Assembly (NCBI GenBank): GCA_024231375.1
Contig: JAAEQP010001170.1
Span: 1-14,990, forward strand
DNA: 14,990 nucleotides
Source of the DNA: a bacterium
GTDB lineage: Bacteria; Hydrogenedentota; Hydrogenedentia; Hydrogenedentiales; SLHB01
Reading direction: 5' to 3'
The notes under the pieces: model-generated
What the model was told of the DNA's origin: nothing
Database searches by the model: none
Seen by the model: the letters and a program-made list of their open reading frames with translations, nothing else
Translations under genes and position numbers: made by a program
In this document: one piece after another, positions 12,919 through 14,990 of the stretch
Position numbering within the stretch: position 1 is the stretch's first letter
Layout: each line of letters begins with the position of its first letter

Positions 12919-14990
12919 ATGTTCCGAGGAGACGCTTGTCTTGATGCCATGGTGGTTCTGACCGTCATCGCGGTGAGCGCGGCGTGCGGCCGCGCCATCG
13001 CCGCTGAACCGTCCGCGGATCTGCCTCCACTGCTGACGTTCAACGACGGGTCTCCCGTCGCGACCGCGGAGGACTGGCAGCGCCGCAAGGAAGAGGTCCG
13101 CGATCTGATGGTGGCCACGTTCACGGGTACGTTGCCCCCCAAGCCGCCAAGACTGTCGTCCTCCAAGGTTCTTGAGGAATCGAAAGGCGCGGACGGGGCT
13201 ACGCGACGGCGGGTGAAGCTCACGTTCGCCACGCCCAACAAGGCATCCTTCGAGACGTGGGTTTGGCTGCCTCCCGGCGAGGGACCTCATCCCGTGCTAC
13301 TGACAGCCCCCCGCTATTACCAGATTGCGTGGGCCGAGGCCGCCTTGGCGCGCGGTTACATCGTTGGCCTGTTCCCCGGCGTAGACCACATGCATCACGA
13401 GGAAGCGTACCCCGGATACGAGAAGGTCTGGGAGACGTTCCGCGCCGAATATCCCGACGCCACCTGGACCGAGATCGTGTGCAAAGGCTGGTTGGCAGGC
13501 CGCGTGCTCGATTACATCCTCGATCCGAGGTCGGAATCCAACGCAGCGGCGGGACAGGTTGGCGTCATCGGGCACTCCCGGTACGGAAAACAGGCCATGC
13601 TGGCGACGGTGTTCGACGAACGAATCACCTCGGTGGTAGCGCGAAGCCCTGGATCCCCAGCCTCGTGCCCGTATCGATTCACGTCGCGCCACACCTTCAA
13701 CGAGGCGCCCTCCGACTTCCCCGCCGAGTGGTTCTTACCCGCCCTGCGCGCGTACACCGGCCGCGAACACGAGTTGCCTTTCGACGCCCACGCATGGGTA
13801 GCCCTCATCGCGCCGCGCGCCTGCATGATCCACACAGCCCACAACGACGGCTGCGAACCGACCTTCGCGGTGGAACGCGCCTACTTGGCGGCCCGCGAGG
13901 TCTATGCTCTCTTGGGCGCTGACAAGAACCTCCGTGTGGCCTACCGGGAAGGCTATCACGACCCCATCACAGACGCGCACCGGAGGCACAACATGGACTG
14001 GTTCGACTGGTCCTTCGGCCGGGGCAGCATCCCGGATACGGCCTTTCCCGAGGCGTTCATCCATCGATTCGACTGGGATCTGTGGGTTCACCGGCAAGAG
14101 ATGAGCGGCCTCACGCCGCCCAGCCTGTCGGGCGATGCGCAGGAACGGGTCCTATGGGGCTTGGGCGTCGCACCGGAATCCCTGGAATGGGAAGGCGAGT
14201 ACGGATTGTACACGGAGGAAGAGTCGAAGGCCATGGACCACGACCGGTGGGAGGTGGAGAACACGACTCGGCTTCCGGTGGCTTTCGGGGACCAAATCCG
14301 CGGCAATGTCTACTACAACCCCACCGTGAAAGAACCCGCGCCGGTAGTGATTTGGCTGCATCCCTACTCCTACGCCACCGGGTACAACGAGGCCTACGGC
14401 GTGGAGGGAACGACCGTCTACCATCGCCTGGCCCAAGCCGGATACGTGGTGTTGACGTACGACCAGTGTGGATTCGGATTCCGGCTGCTGGAGGGGCGGG
14501 ACTTCTACAAAGACCACCCCAAGTGGTCGCGTCTGGGAAGAATGGTCTACGATGTGGGCCAGGCCATTCTGTTCCTGCAGCAAGGCCTAGGGTATAGCGA
14601 GCAGGACCTGCCGGAAATCGACGGGGACCGCATCTATCTGGCGGGCTATTCGCTCGGAGGTATGGTGGGACTGTACGCGGCCGCCCTGGATGACCGGGTA
14701 GCGGGTGTAGCGTCCTTCTGCGGATTCACGCCATTGCGGACCGACACGGATGACAAACCCACGGGTGGCACGCGCCGGCTCTGGGAATGGCATGCTATCC
14801 AACCGCGTCTCGGGCTCTACCACGGGCGCGAGGATACGTTCCCCTACGACTTCGACGAGGTAATTGGTCTGGTGGCGCCCCGCCCGTGTTTGATCGTCGC
14901 TCCTGCGCGCGACCGCGAAGCCGACGCCACCGACGTGAAGGCCTGTGTTGAGGTGGCGACCAAGGCATGGGACGAGCAGGACAAGCTGAC
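12919..14990 (+). CDS. Exported tandem alpha/beta hydrolase, CE15-like plus acetyl-xylan-esterase-like (partial)
   Basis: Open from 12919 to the window edge: 690 residues without stop, so the C-terminus is missing. A signal peptide follows ATG 12919 (core about 11-22, cleavage near AIAAEP); GGGGAG lies 10 nt upstream. ATG 12949 is a possible alternative start. Domain 1 (about 35-390) has the CE15-type elbow GHSRYGK with Ser220 and a catalytic-His segment GYHDP (His347) followed by HNMDWFDW, as in glucuronoyl or acetyl-xylan esterases of Verrucomicrobia and relatives. Domain 2 (from about 430) has WLHPYSYATG, YDQCGFGFR and GYSLGG with Ser578. PARDREAD near the edge may carry its acid, but its His would lie beyond the window. 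A double fusion with two intact elbows is unusual. Likely role: removing ester substituents from polysaccharides outside the cytoplasm. Confidence 0.87.
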   Translation, partial: MFRGDACLDAMVVLTVIAVSAACGRAIAAEPSADLPPLLTFNDGSPVATAEDWQRRKEEVRDLMVATFTGTLPPKPPRLSSSKVLEESKGADGATRRRVKLTFATPNKASFETWVWLPPGEGPHPVLLTAPRYYQIAWAEAALARGYIVGLFPGVDHMHHEEAYPGYEKVWETFRAEYPDATWTEIVCKGWLAGRVLDYILDPRSESNAAAGQVGVIGHSRYGKQAMLATVFDERITSVVARSPGSPASCPYRFTSRHTFNEAPSDFPAEWFLPALRAYTGREHELPFDAHAWVALIAPRACMIHTAHNDGCEPTFAVERAYLAAREVYALLGADKNLRVAYREGYHDPITDAHRRHNMDWFDWSFGRGSIPDTAFPEAFIHRFDWDLWVHRQEMSGLTPPSLSGDAQERVLWGLGVAPESLEWEGEYGLYTEEESKAMDHDRWEVENTTRLPVAFGDQIRGNVYYNPTVKEPAPVVIWLHPYSYATGYNEAYGVEGTTVYHRLAQAGYVVLTYDQCGFGFRLLEGRDFYKDHPKWSRLGRMVYDVGQAILFLQQGLGYSEQDLPEIDGDRIYLAGYSLGGMVGLYAAALDDRVAGVASFCGFTPLRTDTDDKPTGGTRRLWEWHAIQPRLGLYHGREDTFPYDFDEVIGLVAPRPCLIVAPARDREADATDVKACVEVATKAWDEQDKL

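Noticed and set aside
12976..12990. Lipobox at SAACG in the tandem hydrolase signal
   Set aside because: Position -3 is Ser rather than Leu/Val/Ile, and a normal cleavage site at AIAAEP follows, so a lipoprotein is unlikely.
12255..13241. 328-codon minus-strand frame across the reductase and hydrolase starts
   Set aside because: It runs out of frame through two well-supported genes and is Arg/Ser-rich without motifs.

Overview
The window is GC-rich, densely coded bacterial DNA with ten substantial genes, one of them cut by the right edge, plus one short truncated gene. The gene content suggests a heterotroph from the Planctomycetota/Verrucomicrobiota/Hydrogenedentota part of the bacterial tree. 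It has a Tat-exported Gfo/Idh/MocA oxidoreductase, pseudopilins with an H-x(n)-DG motif, a YfbK-type VWA protein, heparinase-like and other alpha-toroid proteins, and a tandem sugar-esterase-like hydrolase. This placement is inferred from families only; no rRNA, tRNA, mobile element or CRISPR array was seen.

Layout. (1) 25-1383 (+): Tat-exported oxidoreductase closed by a strong hairpin terminator (1407-1440). (2) 1486-5596 (+): a tandemly duplicated cassette. Each unit has a conserved 72-nt leader, an H-x10-DG pseudopilin-like gene, and a single-pass membrane protein gene. In unit 2 the last gene is a full 641-aa VWA protein; in unit 1 only 97 residues of its N-terminal module survive, and VWA-like sequence continues past the stop in another frame. 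(3) 5666-11174 (-): a probable three-gene operon, in transcription order a heparinase II/III-like protein, a proline-iminopeptidase-like alpha/beta hydrolase with a TPR-like tail, and a large exported alpha-toroid-like protein with no recognised family. A sigma70-like promoter and an inverted repeat lie in its leader. (4) 11502-12206 (+) and 12203-12778 (-): a TIGR00266/AIM24 protein and a flavodoxin-like reductase, convergent, with stop codons overlapping by 3-4 nt. (5) 12919 to the edge (+): an exported protein of at least 690 residues with two tandem alpha/beta-hydrolase domains, the first like CE15 glucuronoyl esterases and the second like acetyl-xylan esterases.

How the genes may work together. 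The heparinase-like protein, the toroid protein, the esterase-like double hydrolase and the oxidoreductase would fit breakdown of uronic-acid-rich or esterified polysaccharides outside the cytoplasm; the substrate cannot be read from sequence. The pseudopilin/VWA cassette looks like a separate envelope module. Its most interesting property is that pseudopilin and VWA partner were duplicated together and one VWA copy was then reduced to its membrane anchor and juxtamembrane segment.
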